A stretch of DNA of 64,000 nt, from the NCBI RefSeq assembly GCF_023898865.1, contig NZ_JAGSOV010000064.1, forward strand, positions 1-64,000, written 5' to 3'. The translations under genes and the position numbers were made by a program. The notes beneath the pieces are model-generated. The model was not told the origin of the DNA and ran no database searches. It saw only the letters and a program-made list of their open reading frames with translations. Origin of the DNA: Pseudonocardia humida. Its GTDB lineage: Bacteria > Actinomycetota > Actinomycetes > Mycobacteriales > Pseudonocardiaceae. Within the stretch, counting starts at the first letter, position 1; every line of letters begins with the position of its first letter. This document shows, one piece after another, positions 1 to 7,705 of the stretch.

Positions 1-4
1 GGCC

Positions 5-150
5 CGACCCCCGCACCCGCCCTCCCAACCGCAACTCGTGGATGCCAGGCGTGCGGGGGTCGGGACGGCCATGCCAACCTGAGCGGGACGACGCGACGGC
101 AGGGGGCACTTCGACCCCCCTGCTCGAGCCGAGGCCCTCGCCGGAGGCGC
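5..150 (-). repeat. Dispersed palindromic repeat, copy A
   Basis: Non-coding block that reads, on the minus strand, like copy B at 282-435 and the first part of copy C at 32882-33070. Shared landmarks are a CGACCCCCGCAC / GTGCGGGGGTCG stem (about 6-17 and 51-62), a CCCGCTCAGGTTGGCA word also present in copy C, and a stem-loop around CCCCTGCCGTC. Copies A and B lie head to head about 130 nt apart. It is seen directly as sequence similarity; a REP/BIME-like or MITE-like nature is inference. The whole interval 1-801 holds no gene I can support. Confidence 0.7.
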
Positions 151-281
151 ACTTCCCCCGCCTCCGACGCGCTCCTCTCCCCGGAGCGGACGCGCGCGGA
201 CGCCCTCAGTAGGCAGGAACGTTGCCGGGTGGCGTGCCCAGCCTCGTGAGAACCGGTGGGGCAAAGGCCGGGTGAAAGAGC

Positions 282-435
282 GCCTCCGGCGGCGCCTCCG
301 CGGCGAGCGACCTCAGATCGAGCAGGGGTTCGGCCCCTGCCGTCACGTCGACACGCCCAGCGAAGCACGTCCGCCGCGACCCCCGCACGGTTGGCATCCA
401 CGGGCTGCGGCTGGGAGGGCGGGGTGCGGGGGTCG
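282..435 (+). repeat. Dispersed palindromic repeat, copy B
   Basis: Inverted partner of copy A. It starts with GCCTCCGGCGGCGCCT, continues through GATCGAGCAGGGG and CCCCTGCCGTCACGTCGA (also in copy C near 32915-32950), and ends with a hairpin formed by CGACCCCCGCAC and GTGCGGGGGTCG around a loop of roughly 35 nt. The match to copy C, more than 32 kb away, shows that this is a repeated family and not a single local inverted repeat. Confidence 0.7.
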
Positions 436-436
436 C

Positions 437-492
437 GGGGGGGGGGGGGGGGCGCCCCCCGCCCCCCGGGGGCGGGGGGGGGGGGGGGGGGG
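437..492. other. Two long G-runs flanking a C/G palindromic core
   Basis: An uninterrupted run of 16 G (437-452) is followed by short C-runs and then a run of 19 G (474-492). G-runs this long can form quadruplexes and are prone to slippage in replication and to length errors in sequencing. They directly adjoin repeat copy B. No coding capacity is supported; open frames through it are low-complexity shadows. Confidence 0.85.
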
Positions 493-535
493 TGGGGGCC
501 GCCGCCCCCGGTGCGAGCGGTGAGCACCCCGCGAT

Positions 536-776
536 CGAGTGGCGCGGTCGCCCAGCCTGGTCGGGCGAGCGGCGCGTTCGCTCAAACCACGCGCTCCTGC
601 CCGGGGTGAGCGAGCGGCGCGTTCGCGCAGCCTGGTTGGGCGGACGGCGCGCTCGCTCCGGGTCCCGTCCTCCCGCCGGGGCGAGGATGGCTCTCGTCCC
701 CTCCGGTGGAGCGAGCGCGGCTTTCGTTCCGTCTGGCGGGACGAGAGTCGCTCTCGTCCCCCCCGGCGCGGGCGAG
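536..776. repeat. Two adjacent degenerate tandem arrays
   Basis: Array 1 (about 536-658) repeats units beginning GAGCGGCGCG(T/G)TCGC, several of which contain CAGCCTGGT(C/T)GGGC, with a spacing of roughly 30-45 nt. Array 2 (about 681-776) repeats a unit of about 30 nt of the form GCGAG..GGCTCTCGTCCC..CCGG three times. Open frames across the arrays give only repetitive Pro/Arg/Ala text, so I do not call a gene. Confidence 0.65.
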
Positions 777-801
777 GACGCCCAGTCCCGGACGGGGTGG
801 G

Positions 802-1554
802 TCAGGGGGTGCGGGGGCGCAGGCGGAGGCCCTCCATGCCGCCGTCGACGGCGAGGGAGGTGCCGGTGGTGGAGCCCGACAGGGGGGAGGCCAGGTAGAG
901 GACGGCGCGGGCGACCTCGTCGGCGGAGACGAGCCTGCCGTGCGGCTGGCGGGCCTCCAGGGCGGCGCGCTCGGCGGCCGGGTCGGGGGCCGAGTCGAGC
1001 AGCCTGCCGACCCACGGCGTGTCGGCCGTGCCCGGGTTGACGGCGTTGACGCGGATGCCGTCGGGCATGCCGTCGGCGGCCATGGCGCGGGTCAGTGCGA
1101 GCACCGCGCCCTTCGACGCCGAGTAGACCGCGCGCTCGGGCAGCCCGGCGGTGGCGGCGATCGAGGACGTGTTGACCACCGCCGCGTGCGACGACGCCCG
1201 CAGGTGCGCCCAGGCGGCCCGGCTCACCCGGGCCGTGCCGACGACGTTGACGTCGAGCACGCGCGCCCACTCGTCGTCGGTGGCGGTCTCCACCGTGCCC
1301 TGCGCGCCGATGCCGGCGTTGTTGACCAGCACGTCGAGCCCGCCGAGCGCGGCCACGGCCTCCTCGACGGCGGCGCGGACGGCGGTGTCGTCGGAGAGGT
1401 CGGCCTTGACCGCGACGAGTCCGGACGCGGTGGGCGACTCGCGGTCGAGCACCGCGACGGCGGCGCCCTCCGCGGCGAACAGCTCGGCGATGGCCGCCCC
1501 GATCCCGGAGGCGCCGCCGGTGACCAGGGCGCGCAGCCCGTCCAGGGAGCCCAT
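802..1554 (-). CDS. SDR-family NAD(P)-dependent oxidoreductase
   Basis: Classical short-chain dehydrogenase of 250 residues. It has a Rossmann cofactor loop TGGASGIG near residue 13, the NNAG structural motif, a catalytic Ser in NTSS, and the Tyr/Lys pair in YSASK; it ends in the usual SLAVDGG region. An acidic residue after the second strand (VLDRES) suggests NAD preference by family knowledge. The ATG overlaps the TGA of the upstream FAH hydrolase gene (TGATG), so the two are translationally coupled. With that hydrolase and the GntR regulator it probably belongs to a sugar-acid or other keto-acid breakdown pathway, where it would oxidise a hydroxy-acid intermediate. The exact substrate cannot be read from sequence. 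An upstream in-frame extension exists but is a shadow of the hydrolase gene. Confidence 0.9.
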   Translation of the reverse strand: MGSLDGLRALVTGGASGIGAAIAELFAAEGAAVAVLDRESPTASGLVAVKADLSDDTAVRAAVEEAVAALGGLDVLVNNAGIGAQGTVETATDDEWARVLDVNVVGTARVSRAAWAHLRASSHAAVVNTSSIAATAGLPERAVYSASKGAVLALTRAMAADGMPDGIRVNAVNPGTADTPWVGRLLDSAPDPAAERAALEARQPHGRLVSADEVARAVLYLASPLSGSTTGTSLAVDGGMEGLRLRPRTP

Positions 1555-2393
1555 CACGCGGCCCCGAACGTCTGGCGCTGCCGGCCCAGGCCGTCGATCT
1601 CCAGCTCCACGACGTCGCCGGGGCGCAGGTAGGGCTTGGGGTCGGGCTTGCCCATGGCGACGCCGGCCGGCGTCCCCGTGTTGATCACGTCGCCGGGGTA
1701 GAGCGTCATGAACTGGCTGAGGTACCACACGACGTGCGCCACATCGAAGATCATGTTCTTGGTGCTGCCGTCCTGGCGGGACTCGCCGTTGACCGACAGC
1801 CGCAGCCCGAGGGCCTGCGGGTCGCCCACCTCGTCGGCGGTGGCGATCCAGGGCCCGAACGGGTTGAACGTCTCGCAGTTCTTGCCCTTGTCCCACTGCC
1901 CGCCGCGCTCGATCTGGAACTCGCGCTCGGAGACGTCGTTGCTGATCGCGTAGCCGGCGATGTGCCCGGCGGCCGCGGCGGGGGAGTCGAGGTAGCGGGC
2001 GGTGCGGCCGATGACGACGGCCAGCTCGACCTCGTAGTCGGTCTTGGTCGACCCGCGCGGGACGAGCACCTCGTCGTCGGGGCCGACGACGGTGTCGGGC
2101 GCCTTCATGAACACCACCGGCTCCGGCGGCGGCTCGGCGCCGGTCTCGGCGGCGTGGTCGCGGTAGTTCAGGCCGATGCAGACGATCTTGCCGATGCGGC
2201 CCAGCGGCGGGCCGAACCGGGTGCCCGGGCCGACCGGCAGCCCGGGCAGCTCGGCGAGGTCGAGCCCCGCGCTGGCGGCGACCAGCTCGCCGGTGACGTC
2301 CTGGGCCAGCGGGCGCAGGTCGAGCCAGGTCTTCCCGTCCGCCGAGACGGCGGGCACCTCGGCGCCGGGTTCCCCGATGCGGGCGAATCTCAC
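1554..2393 (-). CDS. Fumarylacetoacetate hydrolase (FAH) family protein
   Basis: 279-residue FAH-superfamily enzyme; members cleave a C-C bond in 2,4-diketo acids using a divalent metal. The core is clear: GLNYRDHA (about residues 75-82), the metal-ligand pattern DYEVELAVVIG, and SNDVSER followed by a GQWDKGKN...TFNPFGPW segment. That last segment is typical of hydrolases acting on 2,4-diketo-3-deoxy sugar acids (nonphosphorylative fuconate/rhamnonate routes), so that role is a reasonable inference. The GTG start at 2393 follows a strong GGAGGAG ribosome site, and it overlaps the GntR stop (GTGA). Coupled to the SDR gene downstream. The specific diketo acid is unproven; ureidoglycolate-lyase-like members share much of this pattern. 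Confidence 0.9.
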   Translation of the reverse strand: MRFARIGEPGAEVPAVSADGKTWLDLRPLAQDVTGELVAASAGLDLAELPGLPVGPGTRFGPPLGRIGKIVCIGLNYRDHAAETGAEPPPEPVVFMKAPDTVVGPDDEVLVPRGSTKTDYEVELAVVIGRTARYLDSPAAAAGHIAGYAISNDVSEREFQIERGGQWDKGKNCETFNPFGPWIATADEVGDPQALGLRLSVNGESRQDGSTKNMIFDVAHVVWYLSQFMTLYPGDVINTGTPAGVAMGKPDPKPYLRPGDVVELEIDGLGRQRQTFGAA

Positions 2394-3175
2394 GAGCTCT
2401 CCTCCGGTCGGTCGGTACGGTCGAGCCGGTCGGCGCCCCGACCGTCGGTGCGCCGGGCCAGCCAGGCCTCGGTGATGTGGCGGTCCATCGCGGCCGCCGC
2501 CCCCGCCGCGTCGCCGGCCGCGATGCGCTCGCAGACCTCGCGGTGCCCGCGGTTGGCGGCGATGCAGCCGTGCGCGTCGGGGCGGCCCACGTAGCGGGCG
2601 GCCTCGGCGGCCTGCGACTCCAGCGAGCGCACGACGCCGCGGGCGATCCGGTTGCCCGAGGCCCGCATGACGACGTCGTGGAACTCCTTGTCGCGGGGCA
2701 TGTAGCGGGGCCAGTCGTCGACGAGTGCGTCCATCAGCTCGACCAGCTCGCGCAGCCGCGCCAGGTCGTCGCCGGAGATGGTGCGGGCGGCGACGAAGGC
2801 CATGTCGGCCTCCAGCAGCCGCCGGGTGACGACCAGGTCGTCGAGGATGGCGGAGTCCTCCTCGGCGCCGATGCTGGCCGCGAGCACCTGCTCGTCGAGC
2901 AGGTTCCAGTGGTCCTGATCGGCGATCACCGTGCCGGAGCCCTGGCGCACCCGGACCAGGCCCTTCTCCTGCAGCATCTTGACCGACTCGCGGACGACGG
3001 TGCGGCTGACCGAGAAGGTCTCGCAGAGCACCGGTTCGGTGGGCAGCGGGGTGCCCGGCGGGTAGGTGCCCGCCACGATGCGCTGAACCAGCTCGGTGGC
3101 GACGGCGCGGGAGAGCCCGGTCGGGCGCCGGGTCCAGGCGGGAGCGGCGGGACCGTCGAGCGGCGCTGCGGTCAT
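2390..3175 (-). CDS. GntR-family (FadR/FCD subgroup) transcriptional regulator
   Basis: 261-residue regulator with an N-terminal GntR winged helix (LPTEPVLCETFSVSRTVVRE, about residues 47-66) and an all-helical C-terminal FCD ligand domain containing several conserved His (for example KEFHDVVM) that usually bind a metal and an organic acid. The ATG at 3175 is preferred over one 20 codons upstream because AAGGAG lies 8 nt before it. It is the first gene of a coupled minus-strand operon with the FAH hydrolase and SDR, so it most likely represses that operon and responds to a pathway acid. The DQDHWNLLD segment resembles sugar-acid regulators such as DgoR-like proteins; this is family resemblance only. 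Confidence 0.92.
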   Translation of the reverse strand: MTAAPLDGPAAPAWTRRPTGLSRAVATELVQRIVAGTYPPGTPLPTEPVLCETFSVSRTVVRESVKMLQEKGLVRVRQGSGTVIADQDHWNLLDEQVLAASIGAEEDSAILDDLVVTRRLLEADMAFVAARTISGDDLARLRELVELMDALVDDWPRYMPRDKEFHDVVMRASGNRIARGVVRSLESQAAEAARYVGRPDAHGCIAANRGHREVCERIAAGDAAGAAAAMDRHITEAWLARRTDGRGADRLDRTDRPEESS

Positions 3176-3303
3176 GGCTCCCACTCCTTGGCGGACGGTC
3201 GGGCGGAACCCTACCCGAGGAGGGCGCGGTGACATCAGTCGTCATACGAATTACCGTGCGCTCGGCCCGGCCCAGGCTGCCGCCGAGCTGGCCCGCCTCC
3301 TGG

Positions 3304-3939
3304 TCACAGGTGGGCGAGGGTGGTGACCAGCCGGTCGGCGATGTCGGGCGGCCAGGGGAAGGCCGGTGCGGCGGTGCGCTGGTGGGCCAGGCCGTGCAGG
3401 CCCAGCCAGAGGGCCACCGCGTCCGCGGCCGCGTCCGTGCTCCGCGACGCGCCGGACTCCACGCACGCCCGCAGCTCGGCGATCAACAGCCCCAGGACGT
3501 CCTGGCCGAGCTCGGTGGCCTGCGCCTGCGTGATGCTCCCGCCGGCGACGGCCTGCTCGGCGTTCCACACCCCACCGAACATCACTCGGTAGCGCTGCGG
3601 TCGGGTGCGGGCGAACTCCAGGTACGCCGCGCAGGTGGCCCGCAGCCGGGCGACCGGATCGGCGTCCGCGGCGTCGCGGGCCCGCCGGAGCTGCTCGTCG
3701 AGCTCGGCGAAGGCCCCGGCGGCGACGGCCAGCAGGATGGCCTGCCGGTCGGCGAAGTGGGCGTAGATCGAGGGCGCGGTGATCCCGACGCGGCGGGCGA
3801 CCGCGCGCAGCGTCACGGCCTGCTCGTCGCCCGCCTCGTCGAGCAGCTCCGCACCGGCGCGCACGATGTCGTCGCGGAGCCGCCCGCCCTGGCCGCGGCG
3901 GTTGCGTTCGCGGGTCCCGGAGCGGGGTGTCGAGGCCAT
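3304..3939 (-). CDS. TetR-family transcriptional regulator
   Basis: 211-residue TetR protein. The N-terminal helix-turn-helix is clear (VTLRAVARRVGITAPSIYAH, about residues 42-61). The C-terminal part, with LEFARTRPQRYRVMF and GLHGLAHQR, matches the WHG-type ligand domain common in actinobacteria. It sits alone, with the neighbouring TetR gene upstream on the same strand. An imperfect palindrome at 3943-3965 lies immediately before the start codon, and the TAAGCT -10-like box inside it is 6 nt from the ATG, so autoregulation and a leaderless transcript are both likely. The ligand and further targets are unknown. Confidence 0.9.
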   Translation of the reverse strand: MASTPRSGTRERNRRGQGGRLRDDIVRAGAELLDEAGDEQAVTLRAVARRVGITAPSIYAHFADRQAILLAVAAGAFAELDEQLRRARDAADADPVARLRATCAAYLEFARTRPQRYRVMFGGVWNAEQAVAGGSITQAQATELGQDVLGLLIAELRACVESGASRSTDAAADAVALWLGLHGLAHQRTAAPAFPWPPDIADRLVTTLAHL

Positions 3940-3942
3940 GCT

Positions 3943-3965
3943 GTGAGCTTACAGCGCAAGTTTAC
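3943..3965 (-). promoter_or_regulatory. Probable TetR operator overlapping a -10 box
   Basis: GTGAGCTTACA and CGCAAGTTTAC form an imperfect inverted repeat: 7 of 11 paired positions are identical and the rest are transitions. The general shape resembles the ACTTAC/GTAAGT operators of many actinobacterial TetR proteins. On the minus strand TAAGCT (3951-3946) could serve as the -10 box for the TetR gene starting at 3939. Confidence 0.55.
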
Positions 3966-3986
3966 GGGCGTAATCCCTTGCTGGGA

Positions 3987-4565
3987 TCACGGAGCGGCGA
4001 GGCCGCCGGTGAGGAGGTCGGCGACGACGTCGGGGGCCAGGCCGTGGCCGCCGTCGCCGTGGGTGATCGAGGCGACCGACGCGGCCACGGTGAGCAGCCG
4101 GGCCGCGGCCAGGTGGACCGGGGTGGGCGGGCCGTCGTGCGCGCAGGCGGCGGCCAGGTAGCGGGCCACCCGCCCGATCGTGTCGCGCTCGAACTGCAGG
4201 GCGTGCTCGCGCAGCTCGGGATGGGTGTCCAGCTCGCGGAAGACGATCCGGTGCAGCGGGCTCGGGGTGCCGAGCTGGTCGCGCAGCCGCCGCCACAGCT
4301 CGGCCACGGCGTCGCGCGGTTCGGCCGGCCGCGGCTCGGGCAGCAGGCCGGTCAGCGCGGTGTCGGAGCGCTCGCGGACCAGCTGCAGCAGCAGGTTCTG
4401 CTTGGTCCCGAAGTGGTAGAAGATCAGCCCCTGCGGCACCTGCGCGGCCCTGGCCAGCCGCGCGGCCGAGGTGCCGTCGAAGCCGTGCTCGGCGAACAGC
4501 TCCTCGGCCGCGGCCAGGATGCGGTCGCGACCCGACGCGTCGGGTCGCCGCTGCTCGCCGGTCAC
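3987..4565 (-). CDS. TetR-family transcriptional regulator
   Basis: 192-residue TetR protein with a standard helix-turn-helix (TSAARLARAAQVPQGLIFYH, about residues 32-51, followed by FGTKQNLL). The C-terminal domain is not assignable to a named ligand class. GTG start at 4565, only 13 nt after the stop of the MftD-like gene, so it is probably cotranscribed with it and possibly with the SDR gene further upstream. A near-perfect TGACT-N8-AGTCA palindrome at 6702-6719, in the divergent promoter at the head of this group, is the natural operator candidate. That assignment is inference from position. Confidence 0.9.
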   Translation of the reverse strand: MTGEQRRPDASGRDRILAAAEELFAEHGFDGTSAARLARAAQVPQGLIFYHFGTKQNLLLQLVRERSDTALTGLLPEPRPAEPRDAVAELWRRLRDQLGTPSPLHRIVFRELDTHPELREHALQFERDTIGRVARYLAAACAHDGPPTPVHLAAARLLTVAASVASITHGDGGHGLAPDVVADLLTGGLAAP

Positions 4566-4578
4566 CGCGGCCCGCGGG

Positions 4579-5760
4579 TCACTTCTTCGGCGAGGACCGG
4601 GTGAAGTCGGCCGGGATGACCAGGTCGTCCGGGCCGAGCTGGTGGATGGAGGACTTGGCCAGGCCGAAGAGCGTCTCCTCGACGCCGCTGCGCAGGATGG
4701 CCAGGACGTTGTTGACGCCCTTCTCGCCGTTGGCGGCCATTCCCCACAGGTAGGCGCGCCCGATCATCACGGCGCGGGCGCCCAGGGCCAGGGCCTTGAC
4801 CACGTCCGAGCCGCGGCGGATGCCGCCGTCGAGCAGGATCTCGATCTGGTCGCCCACCGCGTCCACGACGTCGGGCAGCAGCCGGATGCTGGCCGGGGTG
4901 GAGTCGAGGTTGTTGCCGCCGTGGTTGGACACCGAGATCGCGGTGGCGCCGATGTCGACGGCGCGCCGGGCGTCGTCGGGGTGGGTGATGCCCTTGACCA
5001 TGAACGGGCCGCCCCACTGCTCGCGCAGCCACTGCAGGTCGTCCCAGGTGACCGGCGGCGTCATCATCCACTGGCCGTAGGCGCCGAAGAACGTGGGCAC
5101 GTCCTGACCGCGCGCGACGAGGTTCGGCACGCCCAGGTCGGGCAGCTTGCCGTGCTTGAGCCAGCGCAGCAGGTAGCCCGGCCGGACCGCGACCTGCGGG
5201 GCGTACCGCGCCATGGCCTTGACGTCGAGCCTCTCCGGGATGAACGGGCTGCCCCAGTCGCGGCGGGAGTCGAACACCCAGTCCAGGGTGACGATCAGGC
5301 CCTTGGCACCCGCCGCGCGGGCGCGCTCGGCGCGGGCCAGCATCGCGTCCCGGTCGCCCACCCAGTAGGACTGGAAGAAGAACTTCGGGTTGGCCTCCGC
5401 GACCTCCTCCACCGGCTTGGAGGCGAACGACGACAGCCCCATCACCGTGCCGGCCGCCGCCGACGCGCGGGCCACGGCGACCTCGCCGTCGGGGTCGACG
5501 GCCTGCACCCCGGTGGGGGAGATCAGCACCGGGAAGGCGACGTCCTGGCCCATGACCGTCGTCGAGACCTCGCGCTCGGTGGGCAGGTCGGCCACCCGGG
5601 GGCGGAAGCCGAGCTCGGCGAAGGCCGCGGTGTTGTCGTCCATGGTCGTGCCGGCCTCGGCGCCGGCCACGAGGGCCATGTAGACCCCCTTGGGCAGCCG
5701 GCGCTTGGCCCGGCGCTGGGCCTCGGCGACCGTCTCGAACCAGTCCCTGGTGCTTGCCAT
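4579..5760 (-). CDS. mftD: MftD-like FMN-dependent alpha-hydroxy-acid oxidase family protein (pre-mycofactocin synthase type)
   Basis: 393-residue flavoprotein of the lactate oxidase/glycolate oxidase TIM-barrel family. It matches mycofactocin-system MftD from end to end as I recall that family: the N-terminal WFETVAEAQRRAKRRLP region, ISPTGVQAV, GLSSFASKP, SNHGGNNLD where classical hydroxy-acid oxidases have SNHGGRQLD, and the FMN-phosphate region DGGIRRGSDVVKALALGARA. MftD deaminates the cyclised Val-Tyr derivative to give the redox-active pre-mycofactocin. However, no MftA, B, C, E or F gene is in this window, so this may be a paralogue serving another substrate. A TAGGGT box lies 6 nt before the ATG. 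Neighbours are a mycofactocin-coupled SDR upstream and a TetR gene 13 nt downstream. Family assignment is firm; the role in mycofactocin synthesis is not. Confidence 0.85.
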   Translation of the reverse strand: MASTRDWFETVAEAQRRAKRRLPKGVYMALVAGAEAGTTMDDNTAAFAELGFRPRVADLPTEREVSTTVMGQDVAFPVLISPTGVQAVDPDGEVAVARASAAAGTVMGLSSFASKPVEEVAEANPKFFFQSYWVGDRDAMLARAERARAAGAKGLIVTLDWVFDSRRDWGSPFIPERLDVKAMARYAPQVAVRPGYLLRWLKHGKLPDLGVPNLVARGQDVPTFFGAYGQWMMTPPVTWDDLQWLREQWGGPFMVKGITHPDDARRAVDIGATAISVSNHGGNNLDSTPASIRLLPDVVDAVGDQIEILLDGGIRRGSDVVKALALGARAVMIGRAYLWGMAANGEKGVNNVLAILRSGVEETLFGLAKSSIHQLGPDDLVIPADFTRSSPKK

Positions 5761-5840
5761 GGGCGAACCCTAATTCCTTCCTCGCTCCGCCGGACCTGTC
5801 GGAAGGGCGCAGATCACCGGCCCGGACGCCCGGGTGCGGC

Positions 5841-6656
5841 TCAGAACTCGGTGACGCCGGCGTCCGGGGCGATCTCGTGGGCGGTGATGTACTTCGACTC
5901 GTCCGAGGCCAGGAACAGCACCGTGTCGGCGACGTCCTCCGGCTCGGTGATGTCGACCGGCAGCAGGTTGGTGAACATCGGGGCCAGCCGCGGGTAGTCG
6001 CCGATGGCCTTGCCCAGCACCGCCTGCATGTCGCCGGTGCCCATCGGGGTGTTGACGCCGGTCGGGTGCACGGTGTTGACCCGGATGTGGTGGCGGCCGA
6101 GCTCGGCGGCGAACGCCTTGCTCATGCCGCGCACCGCCCACTTGCTGGTGGTGTAGGGGACCATGAACGGCTGCACCTTCAGCCCGGCCGCCGAGCTGAT
6201 GATGATCACCGAGCCGCCGCCCGCGGTGACCAGGTGCGGCGCGCCGGCCATCACGGTGTTCCAGACGCCGGTGACGTTGGTGCTGATGGTGTCGTCGAAG
6301 ATCTTCGGCGTGACCTCGTCCCAGGAGCGGGGCACGCAGATCCCGGCGTTGGCCACCACGACGTCGAGCCTGCCCAGCTCGGCGACGCCGTCGTCGACGG
6401 CGGCCTTGAGCGCGTCCAGGTCGCGGACGTCGAGGCGGGCGGTGACGATCCGCCGGTCGAGCTTCTCCACCGCGGCCGCGGTCTCGGCCAGCTCCTCGGG
6501 GGTGGCCGAGTCGTAGGCGACGCTGGGCAGCGGCGCGGCCACGTCCACCGCGATGATGTCGGCGCCCTCCTGGGCCAGCCGCACGGCGTGCGCCCTGCCC
6601 TGCCCCCGCGCCGCTCCGGTGATCAGCGCGACCTTGCCCTGCACACGTCCGGCCAC
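5841..6656 (-). CDS. Mycofactocin-coupled SDR-family oxidoreductase
   Basis: 271-residue SDR with TGAARGQG, a NAG motif, and the catalytic YTTSK. Unlike ordinary SDRs it carries the longer insertion after the second strand (VDVAAPLPSVAYDSATPEEL..., about residues 36-60) that marks the mycofactocin-coupled subfamily. In that subfamily NAD(H) is held tightly and re-oxidised by mycofactocin instead of exchanging. The start is GTG (MAGRVQGK) after a GGGAGCGG ribosome site. It lies 80 nt upstream of the MftD-like gene on the same strand, and divergent from another SDR across a palindromic operator. Likely role: oxidation of an alcohol or hydroxyl compound whose identity is unknown. Confidence 0.9.
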   Translation of the reverse strand: MAGRVQGKVALITGAARGQGRAHAVRLAQEGADIIAVDVAAPLPSVAYDSATPEELAETAAAVEKLDRRIVTARLDVRDLDALKAAVDDGVAELGRLDVVVANAGICVPRSWDEVTPKIFDDTISTNVTGVWNTVMAGAPHLVTAGGGSVIIISSAAGLKVQPFMVPYTTSKWAVRGMSKAFAAELGRHHIRVNTVHPTGVNTPMGTGDMQAVLGKAIGDYPRLAPMFTNLLPVDITEPEDVADTVLFLASDESKYITAHEIAPDAGVTEF

Positions 6657-6701
6657 TGCATCCGCTCCCTCGTCCGATCCGTTGTCCCCCGACCATCCCC
6701 C

Positions 6702-6719
6702 TGACTGGGTACTCAGTCA
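6702..6719. promoter_or_regulatory. Palindromic TetR-type operator in divergent promoter
   Basis: TGACTGGGTACTCAGTCA is an 18-nt palindrome with one mismatched pair, placed between the divergent SDR genes (starts at 6656 minus and 6780 plus). The half-site pair TGACT-N8-AGTCA recurs at 63367-63384. It is the size and type bound by TetR dimers, and the TetR gene at 3987-4565 in the same gene group is the first candidate. Confidence 0.65.
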
Positions 6720-6779
6720 ACGAATGTGACCGTCGCCGCTGTCGTCGGCTCCGCGCCGCGGCCGGGCTACGGTCGGCGG

Positions 6780-7562
6780 GTGGACGGATCGAGCGACGGA
6801 GCTGCGGGACCCCGCCTGGCCGGCCTGACGGCCGTGGTGACCGGCGGCAACCGGGGGATCGGCCTGGCCGTGGCCGAGGGCATGGCCAAGGCGGGCGCGG
6901 ACGTGGCCGTGTGGGCCCGCGATGGCGCGACCAGCGCCGACGCCGTCGAGCGGTTGCGGGGCCACGGGGTCCGCGCGCTCGCGGTGGCCTGCGACGTCGC
7001 CGACGAGCAGCAGGTGGCCGAGGCCATGACCCGCACCGTCGACGAGCTGGGCCCGCTGGGCTGCTTCGTGGCCAACGCCGGGATCAGCGCGGCCGCCCCG
7101 TTCGTCGACACGCCGTTGGAGGACTGGCGGCGGGTGCTGCGGACCAACCTCGACGGCGCGTTCCTGACCACCCGCGAGGCCGCCCGGCGCTTCGTCGCGC
7201 AGGGCAGCGGCGGCTCGATCGTCGTGGTCGCCTCGACGGTGAGCCGCTTCGGCGCGGCCAACCAGGCCGCCTACGCCGCCAGCAAGACCGGTCTGCTCGG
7301 GCTCGGTCGCACGCTGGCCGTCGAGCTCGCCCGCCACCGCGTGCGCTGCAACATGCTGCTGCCCGGCTGGACCCGCACGGACATGACCGCGCCCGCCCTG
7401 CGGAACGAGCGGTTCACGGCGGCGACCACGGCCCGCACGCCGGTCCGCCGGTGGGCGGAGCCTGCCGAGTTCGAGGAGGTCGCGGCGTTCCTGGCCGATC
7501 CGGCGCTGACCTTCCACACCGGCAACGAGGTCGTCGTCGACGGCGGCTACACCGTGTTCTGA
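6780..7562 (+). CDS. SDR-family oxidoreductase
   Basis: Classical SDR of 260 residues with TGGNRGIG (about residues 20-27), VANAG, a Ser in VASTVS, YAASK and a closing EVVVDGGY. It lacks the insertion of the mycofactocin-coupled type, so it should use freely exchanging NAD(P). I prefer the GTG at 6780: it sits 6 nt after TACGGT, fitting a leaderless transcript, while the longer reading from GTG 6726 would put its ribosome site inside the operator. Divergent from the mycofactocin SDR and likely controlled by the same repressor. Substrate unknown. Confidence 0.87.
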   Translation: MDGSSDGAAGPRLAGLTAVVTGGNRGIGLAVAEGMAKAGADVAVWARDGATSADAVERLRGHGVRALAVACDVADEQQVAEAMTRTVDELGPLGCFVANAGISAAAPFVDTPLEDWRRVLRTNLDGAFLTTREAARRFVAQGSGGSIVVVASTVSRFGAANQAAYAASKTGLLGLGRTLAVELARHRVRCNMLLPGWTRTDMTAPALRNERFTAATTARTPVRRWAEPAEFEEVAAFLADPALTFHTGNEVVVDGGYTVF

Positions 7563-7705
7563 CCCCGCGGCGCGTCAGGCGGGGTGGGGGCCGTGCGGGC
7601 GCCGTCGAGCACCTCAGCACGTCACGGCAGTTGCGGCTGTACGGGCTGTCGGTCAGCCGCCGTGCAACGGGGTCGGCGTTCGCTGCGTCACGTCGGGCCG
7701 GAGCG

